Assembly (NCBI GenBank): GCA_964551735.1
Contig: CAZKEF010000023.1
Coordinates: forward strand, 22,634-86,633
DNA length: 64,000 nucleotides
Reading direction: 5' to 3'
From: DAOUAT01 sp964551735
Lineage (GTDB): Bacteria; Chloroflexota; Anaerolineae; CG2-30-64-16
Part shown: positions 8,652-17,041 of the stretch, piece after piece
Position numbering within the stretch: position 1 is the first letter of the stretch
How the letters are laid out: each line of letters begins with the position of its first letter
The notes under the pieces: generated by a model
The model's database searches: none
The model's input: the letters and a program-made list of their open reading frames with translations, nothing else
Told to the model about the DNA's origin: nothing
Program-made: the position numbers and the translations under genes

Positions 8652-8785
8652 TGTCATCCTGAGCGGGTTAACGAGTCAACGCCCGTTACGGTGAGCCCCC
8701 AGCGAAGGATCTCGGCACAACCACGAGACCCTTCGCTGACTTTGAGCTGTCACCGCGCTGTCTTGTAGACCCGCTCAGGGTGACA
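8652..8785. repeat. Nested inverted repeat (TGTCATCCTGAGCG type)
   Basis: TGTCATCCTGAGCGGGT (8652-8668) pairs with ACCCGCTCAGGGTGACA (about 8769-8785) with one mismatch. Inside it, AGCGAAGGATCTCG (8701-8714) pairs with CGAGACCCTTCGCT. This is a dispersed intergenic element of a kind found widely in Chloroflexota drafts. It fills the 188-base interval between the fused E1 gene and the URO-D gene. No coding capacity was seen. Confidence 0.72.
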
Positions 8786-8809
8786 GAGCGAAGCTATTTC
8801 CCTAGTTGG

Positions 8810-10795
8810 TTACAGTTTGCCCAGTGCGTCCCTGATCCCCGCTACGATGTCATCCCGATCCACCACGATCTCGCGCATCAGGATCGGGTTTGACGGGTAG
8901 GGCGCATCGGGCGCGGCAACGCGGATCACGGGTGCTTCCAGGGCCTCGATGGCATGTTCCGCGATCAGGGCGGCGACTTCGGCCCCGGCGCCGGCCGTCT
9001 TGACGCCTTCGTAGGCCACCACGGCCCGGCCGGTCTTGCGCACCGAGGCCAGCACGGTCGCTTCATCCAGCGGTTTGAGGGTGCGCAGATCGATCACCTC
9101 GACCTCGATCCCTTCGCCGGCCAACGTCTTGGCCGCGGCCAACGCTTCAGATACCAGAAAGCCGTAGGTGATCAGCGAGACATCGCGGCCAGGCCGCGCC
9201 ACCGCCGCGACGCCGATGGGGACGGCATAGTCCCCGTCCGGCACCGGCCCTTCGGTGAAATAGAGCGCCGAGTGCTCCAGGAACACCACTGGGTCATCGT
9301 CGCGGATGCTGGCCTTGAGCAGCCCTTTGGCATCGGCCGGGTTGGATGGCGCGACCACCTTGAGCCCCGGTGAGTTCATCAGCCAGGCGTCCAGCAGCCC
9401 GCAGTGGTGCGGTCCCGAGGTCACGCGCAGCCATGAGGCGGTGCGGATCACCGCCGGCACGCGGATCTGGCCGCCGCTGAGATAGTGGAACTTGCCCGCC
9501 TGGTTGTGCAACTCGTCGCCTACCAGCGCCAGCAGGTTGTTGAACATGATCTCGGCCACGGGGCGCCGGCCGAAGATGGCCGCGCCCACCGCGCCGCCCG
9601 CGATGGCCGCCTCGGAGAGTGGGGTCTCCATCACCCGCCAGGGGCCGAACTCAGACTGGAGGCCCGCGGTGACCTTGAACGTGCCCTCTTGCTTGCCGCC
9701 GATGGCCTCGCCCATGAGGAACACGCGATCGTCCCGGGCCAGCTCCTCGGCCAGCGCCTCACGCAGGGCTTCGAGATACTTCATGGTGCGCGCGGGCCGG
9801 GCGGATGGCTGCGCCGGGCGCACGGCCGGCCGTGTCAGAGGCGTCGCGTACACGTCATCCAGGCCATCGGCCGGCGCCGGGTCGGGCGAGCGCCGGGCGA
9901 ACGCGATGGCGGCGTCGAGTCGTGCGTTCACGCGCGCCCGGATGGCCTCTGCCCCGGCCGCGTCCAGGGCTCCTATCGAGAGCAGCCGCGCCTCGAACAG
10001 CTTGACCGGGTCGCGATGGAGGCGCCAGTCGTCGCTCTCCTCTTTGGGCATGCGCAAGTTGGTGCCGCTGTCGGTCCATTTGAAGGTCTTGCACTCCAGC
10101 AGCGCGGGCCCTTCCCCGCGGCGCGCTCGCTCCGCCAGCTCGGACGCGGCTTCGTGTACGGCGACCGGGTCGTTGCCATCCACGGTGACGCCAGGGATGC
10201 CGTAGGCCGCGGCCCGCTGCGCTATATCGGGGACTGAGAGCACCTCGGCCGCCCGGTTCCACATCTGGTAGCCGTTGAACTCGCAGACGAAGATCACCGG
10301 CAGCTTCTTCACCGCGGCCAGGTTCAGTCCCTCGTGGAAGGTGCCCCGGTTGGTAGACCCCTCCCCGCCGAACACCGCGGCGATGCGGCCCTTGCCCTCC
10401 ATCCGGGCGGCCAGTCCCGCGCCCGTGCCCAGCACCCACTGCGCGCCCACGATGGCGTTGCCCGCGATGGTGTTGGCGGCCATGTCCACCAGGTGCATCT
10501 GGCCGCCGCGGCCTCGCATCACGCCGGTCGCTTTGTGATAGTACTCGGCCCACAGCCCGTTCAGATCGCCGCCGCGCGCGATGTAATGCCCGCCGCCGCG
10601 GTGGCCGGTGACGACGTAGTCATCCGGCCCCAACACCTGCGCGAACGCGGCCGGGATGGCCTCCTGGCCCAGGCAGGGCAGCACGTGCCCCTTGAATTCG
10701 CCCTGGCGATACGACTCGACCATGCGTGACTCCGATTCGCGGATCAGCAGCATGGTTTCGTAGATTTCCAGCAGCGTTGCATTGTCCAGTTTCAC
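8810..10795 (-). CDS. Fused alpha-beta E1 component of a 2-oxoacid/acetoin dehydrogenase complex (copy A)
   Basis: A 661-residue fusion. Residues 1 to about 325 are the E1-alpha domain (GHRGGGHYIARG, thiamine-diphosphate motif GGEGSTNRGTFHEGLNLA, where GDG is usual). Residues from about 336 are the E1-beta domain (MKYLEALREALAEELARDDRVFLMGEAIGG, ETPLSEAAIAGGAVGAA). E1 decarboxylates a 2-oxoacid, or cleaves acetoin, and passes the acyl or acetyl group to lipoyl-E2. The GTG start has an AAAGG site. No E2 or E3 is adjacent; the only E2 in the window is at 31586-33001. It is clearly a different paralogue from the E1 at 33012. Confidence 0.88.
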   Translation of the reverse strand: MKLDNATLLEIYETMLLIRESESRMVESYRQGEFKGHVLPCLGQEAIPAAFAQVLGPDDYVVTGHRGGGHYIARGGDLNGLWAEYYHKATGVMRGRGGQMHLVDMAANTIAGNAIVGAQWVLGTGAGLAARMEGKGRIAAVFGGEGSTNRGTFHEGLNLAAVKKLPVIFVCEFNGYQMWNRAAEVLSVPDIAQRAAAYGIPGVTVDGNDPVAVHEAASELAERARRGEGPALLECKTFKWTDSGTNLRMPKEESDDWRLHRDPVKLFEARLLSIGALDAAGAEAIRARVNARLDAAIAFARRSPDPAPADGLDDVYATPLTRPAVRPAQPSARPARTMKYLEALREALAEELARDDRVFLMGEAIGGKQEGTFKVTAGLQSEFGPWRVMETPLSEAAIAGGAVGAAIFGRRPVAEIMFNNLLALVGDELHNQAGKFHYLSGGQIRVPAVIRTASWLRVTSGPHHCGLLDAWLMNSPGLKVVAPSNPADAKGLLKASIRDDDPVVFLEHSALYFTEGPVPDGDYAVPIGVAAVARPGRDVSLITYGFLVSEALAAAKTLAGEGIEVEVIDLRTLKPLDEATVLASVRKTGRAVVAYEGVKTAGAGAEVAALIAEHAIEALEAPVIRVAAPDAPYPSNPILMREIVVDRDDIVAGIRDALGKL

Positions 10796-10812
10796 GAAAC
10801 AACCTTTCGTTC

Positions 10813-10898
10813 GGGTCGGGGCATGGCCTTGCGCCTGCCCCGTGCGGGCGATCGCCGGGCGACCGCGGGGGCGACCGCGGAGGGTCGCCCCCTACACC
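10813..10898. repeat. GTAGGGGC-type dispersed palindrome, copy 2
   Basis: The 96-base interval between the C45 and E1 genes contains GGGGCATGGCCTTGCGCCTGC, then GCGACCGCGG twice and GGTCGCCCCCTAC. This matches the layout of the units at 4720 and 21263. Its right end runs into the stop codon of the C45 gene. No gene is present. Confidence 0.65.
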
Positions 10899-11920
10899 GG
10901 GTACTCGTGCCAGTGGCCCAGGCAGCCGTGCCCTCGGCGGACGTGCAGCCGGCCGCGGGCAGGTTCGGCGATGTAGCCGGCGATGGAATGCCAGCCGGTC
11001 GCGCCGTGGCGGCAGATGCCGGCCGGGTCGCCCTCGTGGTCGGCCAGGATGCGCTGTAAGTCCGCCACCGAAAGCTGGCCCCATTCCGCCTCGATCAGGT
11101 GACGCAGGCGCGCCAGGCGCGGGATCGAGTCGGGGATGGCGCCGGTTTCGTGGGCGGCGAACTCTGGCGCCAGGGCGTGATTGGTGTGGAGCGCTACCTC
11201 GGCGCCCTGGTTGTGCGCGCTGCCGGCAGGGCCGAATTCTGTCCAGGCGGTTGCGCCGTGCCGGTCGCACAGCACGAAGTTGCCCGCCGATGCGCTTTGC
11301 CAGCGGGCCAGCAGCGCAAGACACGCCGCGACGTTGCGCTGTTCCAGCAGCAGCCGCTTAACCGGCTGCCGGGGCAGACCGTCTGCGATTTCCCAGCCGT
11401 ATAACGCATTGTGAAAGAGCGCCAACCCCCATTCGTTCATGCCGGCGTAGCCCAACTGCCCGGCGAAGGTGACCATCAGCGCCCGCGGCCGGCCATCGTT
11501 CGGTGTGACCCGCAGCACGATAGCCAGATCAGCATACTCCGGCTCCAGGTCCTGATTCTGACCGGCCAACGGCTGGCCGTCGCAAGTGGCAAGCCCGCTG
11601 CAAGCGAAGGCAGTGCAACCTTGCGCCGCTTGCCATTCGTTCGCCTCGCTGCGGCATTGGATCAGCCACGCCTCTTCGAACGCGATGCGGGCGCCGTCAG
11701 CCAGGCCGCGCACCTCTTCGATGTAGGCCGGGCTGATCGCCTGCAGCGCCGGCAGGTAAGCCAGCGCCCGGCGGGCCAGCGCAGCGCGCGGTATCCTTGC
11801 CCCTTTTTCAACCCACGCCAGGGTGCGCCGCACCAGGTCACCGGCCTCGGCGCCGTGCTGGTAGCCCATTTGGTACGCGCTGCCGGATACTTCGAGCAGT
11901 GGGAAGCCCGGATTCTGCAT
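10892..11920 (-). CDS. C45-family autoproteolytic acyltransferase/hydrolase
   Basis: A 342-residue protein of the family of isopenicillin N acyltransferase (peptidase C45, Ntn-hydrolase fold). Family enzymes cleave themselves before a Cys that becomes the nucleophile; here the candidate is Cys102 in QGCTAFACSG, followed by GQNQDLEP, in which the Asn/Asp are conserved. The N-terminal YQMGYQHGAEAGDLVRRT is also typical. No signal peptide is seen. It lies between the UlaE-type epimerase and a fused E1 in a sugar operon, which is an unexpected place for an amidase. It may hydrolyse an N-acylated or ester substrate; this is unproven. Confidence 0.8.
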   Translation of the reverse strand: MQNPGFPLLEVSGSAYQMGYQHGAEAGDLVRRTLAWVEKGARIPRAALARRALAYLPALQAISPAYIEEVRGLADGARIAFEEAWLIQCRSEANEWQAAQGCTAFACSGLATCDGQPLAGQNQDLEPEYADLAIVLRVTPNDGRPRALMVTFAGQLGYAGMNEWGLALFHNALYGWEIADGLPRQPVKRLLLEQRNVAACLALLARWQSASAGNFVLCDRHGATAWTEFGPAGSAHNQGAEVALHTNHALAPEFAAHETGAIPDSIPRLARLRHLIEAEWGQLSVADLQRILADHEGDPAGICRHGATGWHSIAGYIAEPARGRLHVRRGHGCLGHWHEYPV

Positions 11921-11953
11921 GAATGCCCCTGTGGCGCACGTCGCCGGCTTACG

Positions 11954-12808
11954 TTAGGCCGGGAACGCCCCGGCCACCAGGTCCGCCACGAACTGGCGGG
12001 CGGCGCGGGCCGCGGCCACCGGATCACCGGTGTGATCCATATCGGCCCACATCTCCACCACCAGCGGGCCGCGGAAGCGTATGTCCGCCAGGGTGCGGAA
12101 CACCGCCGCGAACGGCACGATGCCAGCGCCGAACGGCACCCCGCGCACGATCTTGGGCAGCCCATCCTTCACATGGACGGCGACCAGATGCCCGGCGCAG
12201 AGCGCCAGCTCAGCCACGGGGTCGTGCCCCATCGCGGCCACGTTCGCCATGTCCGGGTAGATCTGGAACCAGAGCGAGTTGACCTGCCGCACGATGTCCA
12301 TGCTGGCGGCCAGCGACCCGGTCAGCGGGACGTCCACGTTTTCCAGCGCCAGCATGACGCCCGCGGCGGCGGCCCATTCCGCGCCGCGGCACAGGCCCTC
12401 CATGTAGCGCGCCGCCGTCCCGGCATCGCTTGGCTCGTAGAATACATCGTAGCCGGAGACCTGGACGATGCGCACGCCGACGTCCACCGAGAACTCGATG
12501 GCCCGGCGCATGAGCGCCAGCGCCTGTTCCCGCACCTGGGGGGACCGCGCGCCCAGCGGGTGCTTGCGATGGCCGCTGAGGCACATGGTGGCGATGTGGA
12601 CGCCGCTATCGGCGATGGCTTTGCGCAAGGCGGCCCGCTCGGCAGCGCCCCACTCCAGCCGGGCCAACCGCGGGTCGGACTCGTCAATCGAAATTTCGAC
12701 GAGGTTGTAGCCGGCTTCGGCCGCGGCCGCCAGGCGCCGGTCCCAGCCCCACTCGGCCGGGAGCGCCTTCTCGTAGAGGCCCACCGGCAGCGTGTTAATC
12801 TCAGGCAT
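11954..12808 (-). CDS. ulaE: L-xylulose/L-ribulose-5-phosphate 3-epimerase, UlaE/SgbU family
   Basis: A 284-residue TIM-barrel epimerase. The opening PVGLYEKALPAEWGWDRRLA and NLVEISIDESDPRLARLEW resemble UlaE/SgbU, which converts L-xylulose-5-phosphate to L-ribulose-5-phosphate. Candidate metal-site residues lie in LALENVD and VHVKD, and the ending includes the GPLVVEMWADM strand. The ATG at 12808 forms a TGATG overlap with the MalK stop, so the two are translationally coupled. With the KGPDC at 30470 and the AraD-type protein at 35375 it could complete an L-ascorbate/3-keto-gulonate route. Confidence 0.86.
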   Translation of the reverse strand: MPEINTLPVGLYEKALPAEWGWDRRLAAAAEAGYNLVEISIDESDPRLARLEWGAAERAALRKAIADSGVHIATMCLSGHRKHPLGARSPQVREQALALMRRAIEFSVDVGVRIVQVSGYDVFYEPSDAGTAARYMEGLCRGAEWAAAAGVMLALENVDVPLTGSLAASMDIVRQVNSLWFQIYPDMANVAAMGHDPVAELALCAGHLVAVHVKDGLPKIVRGVPFGAGIVPFAAVFRTLADIRFRGPLVVEMWADMDHTGDPVAAARAARQFVADLVAGAFPA

Positions 12809-13911
12809 CACAGCACCCGTTTTTCCGTGACCGCATCGAACAGGAAGAACCGGTCGGGCGCGATGACCAGGGAAACCGGCTCGTCCATGTCTACCTTCAG
12901 CGTGTCCTCGGTCAGGATGGAGACGATTTCCTTGCCGACGCGCACGCGCACCAGTTGCTCGGCGCCCAGCGGCTCGCTGACGTACACGGTTCCGGTGACG
13001 ATGTTCTGGCCCTCCCCCTGGAGCGTGCCGTGCTGCACGGTGATGTGCTGGGGCCGCGCGCCGAACAGCATCTCGGCGTTCTGGGTTTGCTCCAGGACCT
13101 TCTGGCGTGCCTGCGGCGTCAGCGTCACGTGCATCCCCTCGCCCACCAGGTGCGTCTTGTCGCCAGCCGATTGCATTTTGCAGGGAAGCAGGTTCATCGA
13201 AGGCTCGCCGATGAAGCGGGCCACGAAGACGTTGTTGGGCTGGCCGAAGAGCTCTTGCGGCGTGCCGTGCTGCTGCAAGACGCCCAGGTTCATCACAGCC
13301 ACGCGGTCGGCCATGGTGATCGCCTCCAACTGGTCGTGGGTGACGAACACGGTCGTGATCCCCAGATCCTTCTGCAGACGCTTGAGCTCGGCGCGCATGT
13401 AGGCGCGCAGCTTGGCGTCGAGGTGGGACAGCGGCTCGTCCATGGCGAAGGCGGACGGCTCGCGGACGAGCGCTCGCGCGATGCCGACGCGTTGCTTCTG
13501 GCCGCCCGAGATCTCCTTGGGATAGCGATCCAGCAGCGGATCGATCTCCAGCAGCTTGGCCGCGTGGCGCACCTTTTGGTCAATGGTGCTTTTGGGCAGG
13601 TTGAGCAGCTCCAGCGGATAGGAGATGTTCTTGTAGACCGTCCGGTGCGGGTAGAGCGCGTAGTTCTCGAACACCATCGCGATGTTGCGCTCGCGCGGGG
13701 CCAGATGGTTGATCGGCTTGTCGTCGAAGTAGATGGCGCCCCTGGTCGGCGTTTCCAGGCCGGCCGTCATGCGCAGCGTGGTGGTCTTGCCACACCCGGA
13801 AGGGCCAAGCAGGGCCAGGAACTCACCATCTTTACAATCCAGGTTGAGTTCTTTGACCGCGATGACACGGCCAAAGTCCTTGGTGACGTTCTCCCATCGA
13901 ATACTTGCCAT
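12808..13911 (-). CDS. Sugar ABC transporter ATP-binding protein (UgpC/MsmK/MalK family)
   Basis: A 367-residue ATPase with Walker A GPSGCGKTT, signature ISGGQKQR, Walker B AFAMDEPLSHLD and the switch His in VFVTHDQ. The C-terminal TOBE-like regulatory region runs from about residue 240. It energises MalF/MalG-type importers. As the only MalK-type ATPase in the window it probably serves the adjacent MalF/MalG pair, and may also serve those at 2867-4643 and 47384-49868, as multi-use MsmK does in other bacteria. Confidence 0.94.
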   Translation of the reverse strand: MASIRWENVTKDFGRVIAVKELNLDCKDGEFLALLGPSGCGKTTTLRMTAGLETPTRGAIYFDDKPINHLAPRERNIAMVFENYALYPHRTVYKNISYPLELLNLPKSTIDQKVRHAAKLLEIDPLLDRYPKEISGGQKQRVGIARALVREPSAFAMDEPLSHLDAKLRAYMRAELKRLQKDLGITTVFVTHDQLEAITMADRVAVMNLGVLQQHGTPQELFGQPNNVFVARFIGEPSMNLLPCKMQSAGDKTHLVGEGMHVTLTPQARQKVLEQTQNAEMLFGARPQHITVQHGTLQGEGQNIVTGTVYVSEPLGAEQLVRVRVGKEIVSILTEDTLKVDMDEPVSLVIAPDRFFLFDAVTEKRVL

Positions 13912-13959
13912 ATTGTGGTTCTCCTCAAGTGGAATGATTTCGTTTAGCTGGCGTATTGC

Positions 13960-14012
13960 GTACCGCGTATTCCATTGTGCGTCGTCCGTCGCCGGTCGTC
14001 GGTCGCTCGTCC
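13960..14012. repeat. Short TCGTC/CGTCGGTC-rich repeat tract
   Basis: The 104-base gap between the MalG-type and MalK-type genes contains a run of short TCGTCCGTCGCCGGTCGTC-like units. It is the reverse-complement style of the GACGGATGACG tract at 20066-20152. It appears to be low-complexity intergenic filler; no gene is seen. Confidence 0.5.
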
Positions 14013-14015
14013 TCC

Positions 14016-14849
14016 CTACTCGCGTATCGCGCCGTAGCTGAGTCCGCGGACGATGTATTTCTGCAGGTACCAGGCCCCGACAACGATGGGAATGATGACC
14101 AGCAGGCCGATGGCGGCGATGGCGCCCCAGTGGGGTTCGACGTGGCCGATGTTGATGCCAGGCACGATCTTGGTGAACGGCGTGATGGTGCGACCGGTCA
14201 GCAGGGTGGCGAACAGCAGCTCGTTCCAGGCAAAAATGAACGCGAACAGGGCGACGGCCACCAGGCCGGGCGCGGCCAATGGCAACATGTGATCCTTAAA
14301 CAGCCGGGGCCACGATGCGCCATCTACCTGGGCAGCTTCTTCGATGGAGTAGGGGATTTCTTCGAAGAAGCCTTTCATGATCCAGATCACGAACGGGATG
14401 ATCGCCATGCAGTTAACGATGATCAACAAGAAGTAAGTATCGAAAATCCCCAACCAGTTGGCGATCATGAATAGCGCGACCACCGGCACGATGGGCGGCA
14501 TGAAGCGAAAGGATAAGATGGTGAACGACAGGTTGTCGCCACCTGTTTTGAAGCGCGCAATGCTGTACGCGGCAGGAACGCCGACCAGCATAGACACCAT
14601 GAACGTGCCTGCGGCAATCACCAGGCTGTCCAACAAGGCCGGCAGCCCGCGCTGCCGGATCAACGCCTCGGTGAAGTTGTCCAGCGTCCAGGTGGTGGGC
14701 CAGAATGTGGGCGGATAGGTCATGAATTCGTTCAAGGGTTTGAACGCCGTGATGAACAGCCAGTACAATGGGAAGATCGTCCAGATCAATACCAGAATCA
14801 CGACTGCGTAGGCCACGCCATCAGCAAGCGCGAATTTTTTCTTGTCCAT
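14016..14849 (-). CDS. Carbohydrate ABC transporter permease, MalG type
   Basis: A 277-residue permease with six predicted helices, EAA loop EAAQVDGASWPRLFKDHMLP and C-terminus YIVRGLSYGAIRE. It is clearly similar to the MalG protein encoded at 2867-3691 (near-identical termini), so the two MalF/MalG pairs probably arose by duplication. It follows its MalF partner by 4 bases and precedes the MalK gene. Confidence 0.93.
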   Translation of the reverse strand: MDKKKFALADGVAYAVVILVLIWTIFPLYWLFITAFKPLNEFMTYPPTFWPTTWTLDNFTEALIRQRGLPALLDSLVIAAGTFMVSMLVGVPAAYSIARFKTGGDNLSFTILSFRFMPPIVPVVALFMIANWLGIFDTYFLLIIVNCMAIIPFVIWIMKGFFEEIPYSIEEAAQVDGASWPRLFKDHMLPLAAPGLVAVALFAFIFAWNELLFATLLTGRTITPFTKIVPGINIGHVEPHWGAIAAIGLLVIIPIVVGAWYLQKYIVRGLSYGAIRE

Positions 14850-14853
14850 CTTG

Positions 14854-15813
14854 TCACCCCTGATTTTGGGTTGAAACGCGGCTCAATTGTCCCAACAACG
14901 CCTTGCCGAGGAAGATAATGATCAGCAGTTGGATGAAGCTCAGCGCGGCCGCGTACCCCTGCTCGAAATAGGTGAAGCCGATCTTGTAGGTATACCAGGC
15001 GATGCTCTCGGTGAAATCGCCTGGCCCGCCGCGGGTGACGCCGTAAATCAGGTCGAAAGTCTTGAAGGCGTCAATCATCCGCAGGAACACGGCCAGAAAG
15101 ATAAAAGGCTTCATCAGGGGCAGCGTCATGTTCTTGAAGGCCTGCCAGGCCTTGGAACCATCCATATAAGCCGCTTCAAAGATCTCTTTGGGCAGGCTTT
15201 GCAGCCCGGCCAGGAGCAGGATGGTGATGAACGGTGTCCACTCCCAGATATCGGCGATCATCAGTCCTGCCAGCGCGGCGGTTCTATCTGCCAGCCAATC
15301 CGGCCCCTGGATGCCGAAAACCTGCTCCAGGAAATAGTTCAGAGCGCCGTAGCGGGCCTTGAAGATCATCTTCCACAACACGCCGACGACGGTCGGCGCG
15401 ATCATCATCGGCACCAACATGATCGCGGTGGCGATCCGGCGAAACTTGGGGTTGACGCGTTGGAGCGACAGCGCGGTGATGAAGCCCAGGACAAGCTGCA
15501 CCCCGATGGAGAAGAACACGAACCAGCCGGTGACATACAACCCGTGCCAGAATCGGGCGGTGGAAAAGGCGCGGACGAAGTTGCGCAGGCCGACAAATAC
15601 CAGCGGCTCGCCGGGTGAGTATTTGGTAAACGATAGGATTAGGACAAACAGCGTGGGCCCGATGACGACCGGGATTAGGACCAGCAGCGCCGGCAGCATG
15701 AGCGACCACGAGAAGAGGCCTTTGTTTTCCAGCCAGCGCTGAAACCGGCTCACCCAGGACTCCCGCCGCGCAGGCTGCCCCGGCAGGGTCGGTCGAATCA
15801 CTGATGAGGCCAT
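14854..15813 (-). CDS. Carbohydrate ABC transporter permease, MalF type
   Basis: A 319-residue permease with EAA loop EAAYMDGSKAWQAFKNMTLP and RMIDAFKTFDLIYGVTRGGPG, paralogous to the MalF protein at 3708-4643. The ATG at 15813 is chosen over a start 26 codons upstream because GGAG precedes it and it avoids overlap with the aldo/keto reductase gene. It forms the membrane channel with the following MalG protein. Confidence 0.93.
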   Translation of the reverse strand: MASSVIRPTLPGQPARRESWVSRFQRWLENKGLFSWSLMLPALLVLIPVVIGPTLFVLILSFTKYSPGEPLVFVGLRNFVRAFSTARFWHGLYVTGWFVFFSIGVQLVLGFITALSLQRVNPKFRRIATAIMLVPMMIAPTVVGVLWKMIFKARYGALNYFLEQVFGIQGPDWLADRTAALAGLMIADIWEWTPFITILLLAGLQSLPKEIFEAAYMDGSKAWQAFKNMTLPLMKPFIFLAVFLRMIDAFKTFDLIYGVTRGGPGDFTESIAWYTYKIGFTYFEQGYAAALSFIQLLIIIFLGKALLGQLSRVSTQNQG

Positions 15814-15826
15814 AGCAATCACTCCT

Positions 15827-16798
15827 TCAGACCAGAGCCTCGGCGCGCTTGGCCAGTAAGCGCTCAATTTCGGCCAGATCCTCGTCGGCAAGGAGATAAT
15901 CCCCCGCGCCAGCGGTCTCTTCGATTTGCGCCGGCTTGCGTGCGCCGACGATGGCCGCGGTCACCTCCGGCCGGCACAGCACCCAGGCGATGGCTACCTC
16001 CCCGACGCTGCGGTTGTGACGCGCGGCGATCCCGCGCAGCCCCTCGACCAGCGTGATGTTGGCGCTCAGCGCCGGCTCCTTGAACTCGGGATTGTACTCG
16101 CGGCGCCAGTCATCGGCCGGCAGGGCGGCGGCCCATTCACGCGTTACTTTGCCGGTCAGCAGCCCACTGTGCATGGGGCTATAGGCCACCACCCCGATAT
16201 TGTTCGCCGCGCAGAATGGCAGCAGCTCCGCCTCGACCCCGCGCGCCAACATGCTGTAGGGCGGTTGCAGCGAGGCAATGGGGTGGATCGGTTGGATGCG
16301 CTGCATCTGTGCCACCGTGAAGTTGGACACGCCCGCGTAGCGTACTTTGCCCGCTTGGACGAGATCGGCGATGGCGCCCCAGGCCTCTTCCAGGTGGGCC
16401 TCGTCGTGCGGCCAATGGATCTGATACAGGTCAATGACATCCACATCCAGGCGGCGCAGGCTGGCCTCGCACTCGGCGCGCACGCTAGCCGCCGTGAGCC
16501 GCCCGAAGAGGTCACCGCTGCCTTCTTCCCACACCAAACCGCACTTGGTGGCGATGACGACGTCGCGGCGGCCGGCCAACGCTTTGCCCAACACCTCTTC
16601 GGCGTGGCCCAGGCCGTAGGCCGCAGCGCAGTCTACCCAGTTGATGCCCAGCTCAAGCCCGCGCCGGAGCGCAGCGATCGAGGCTTCGTCGTCCTGTGGG
16701 CCCCACGCCCATTGCCATCCGCCGCCCCCGATAGCCCATGTGCCCAGTCCAACCGTGGTCAGATGGAGGTCGGTGTATCCCAGTTCGCGAGTCTGCAT
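15827..16798 (-). CDS. Aldo/keto reductase
   Basis: A 323-residue NADPH-dependent oxidoreductase of the AKR superfamily. The catalytic tetrad is visible: Asp in WVDCAAAYG, Tyr in AAAYGLGHAEEVLG, Lys in VVIATKCGL and His in YQIHWPH. It reduces aldehydes or ketones, or oxidises sugars. It lies between the binding protein gene and its MalF/MalG permeases, with an AGGAG site, so it probably acts on the imported sugar or a product of it. Confidence 0.9.
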   Translation of the reverse strand: MQTRELGYTDLHLTTVGLGTWAIGGGGWQWAWGPQDDEASIAALRRGLELGINWVDCAAAYGLGHAEEVLGKALAGRRDVVIATKCGLVWEEGSGDLFGRLTAASVRAECEASLRRLDVDVIDLYQIHWPHDEAHLEEAWGAIADLVQAGKVRYAGVSNFTVAQMQRIQPIHPIASLQPPYSMLARGVEAELLPFCAANNIGVVAYSPMHSGLLTGKVTREWAAALPADDWRREYNPEFKEPALSANITLVEGLRGIAARHNRSVGEVAIAWVLCRPEVTAAIVGARKPAQIEETAGAGDYLLADEDLAEIERLLAKRAEALV

Positions 16799-16883
16799 GG
16801 CGGCTCCTCTTTGTTTTCGTGAAACGAAGCATGCTTCAGCTCATCTTCCGGAGTGGAGGCTGTGCGAAGCCTCCTTTCGGATT

Positions 16884-16917
16884 AGCCGGTTGCTCTGATG
16901 ATTCGGAGCAACCGGCT
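16884..16917. terminator. Hairpin downstream of the sugar-binding protein gene
   Basis: AGCCGGTTGCTC (16884-16895) and GAGCAACCGGCT (16906-16917) form a perfect 12-bp stem with a 10-base loop, about 125 bases past the stop of the binding-protein gene. A strong T-tract is absent. Such a stem could stabilise the abundant binding-protein mRNA relative to the permease part, a common arrangement, or be a dispersed palindrome. Confidence 0.55.
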
Positions 16918-16930
16918 GAGCCTCTAAGAG

Positions 16931-17012
16931 CCTATCCGAATAACCCGTAGCATCGGGCCTTGTGCCCGTTCGGAGCGCCCACAAGGGGGCTACGCTACCT
17001 TTATCGGATAGG
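16931..17012. repeat. Long imperfect inverted repeat
   Basis: CCTATCCGAATAACCCGTAGC (16931-16951) pairs with the segment GCTACGC...TTATCGGATAGG ending at 17012, with a GGGCCTTGTGCCC-containing interior. It lies just past the binding-protein stop codon. It resembles dispersed Chloroflexota palindromes and could also act as a bidirectional terminator. No coding potential is seen in 16799-17041. Confidence 0.55.
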
Positions 17013-17041
17013 GTCTAAGTCAGTCTGTCGCCAGAATCAAC

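Noticed and set aside
11411..13402. Plus-strand open frame of about 663 codons
   Set aside because: It runs across three minus-strand genes (C45, UlaE, MalK) with clear families. Its composition is low-complexity and no motif is seen.
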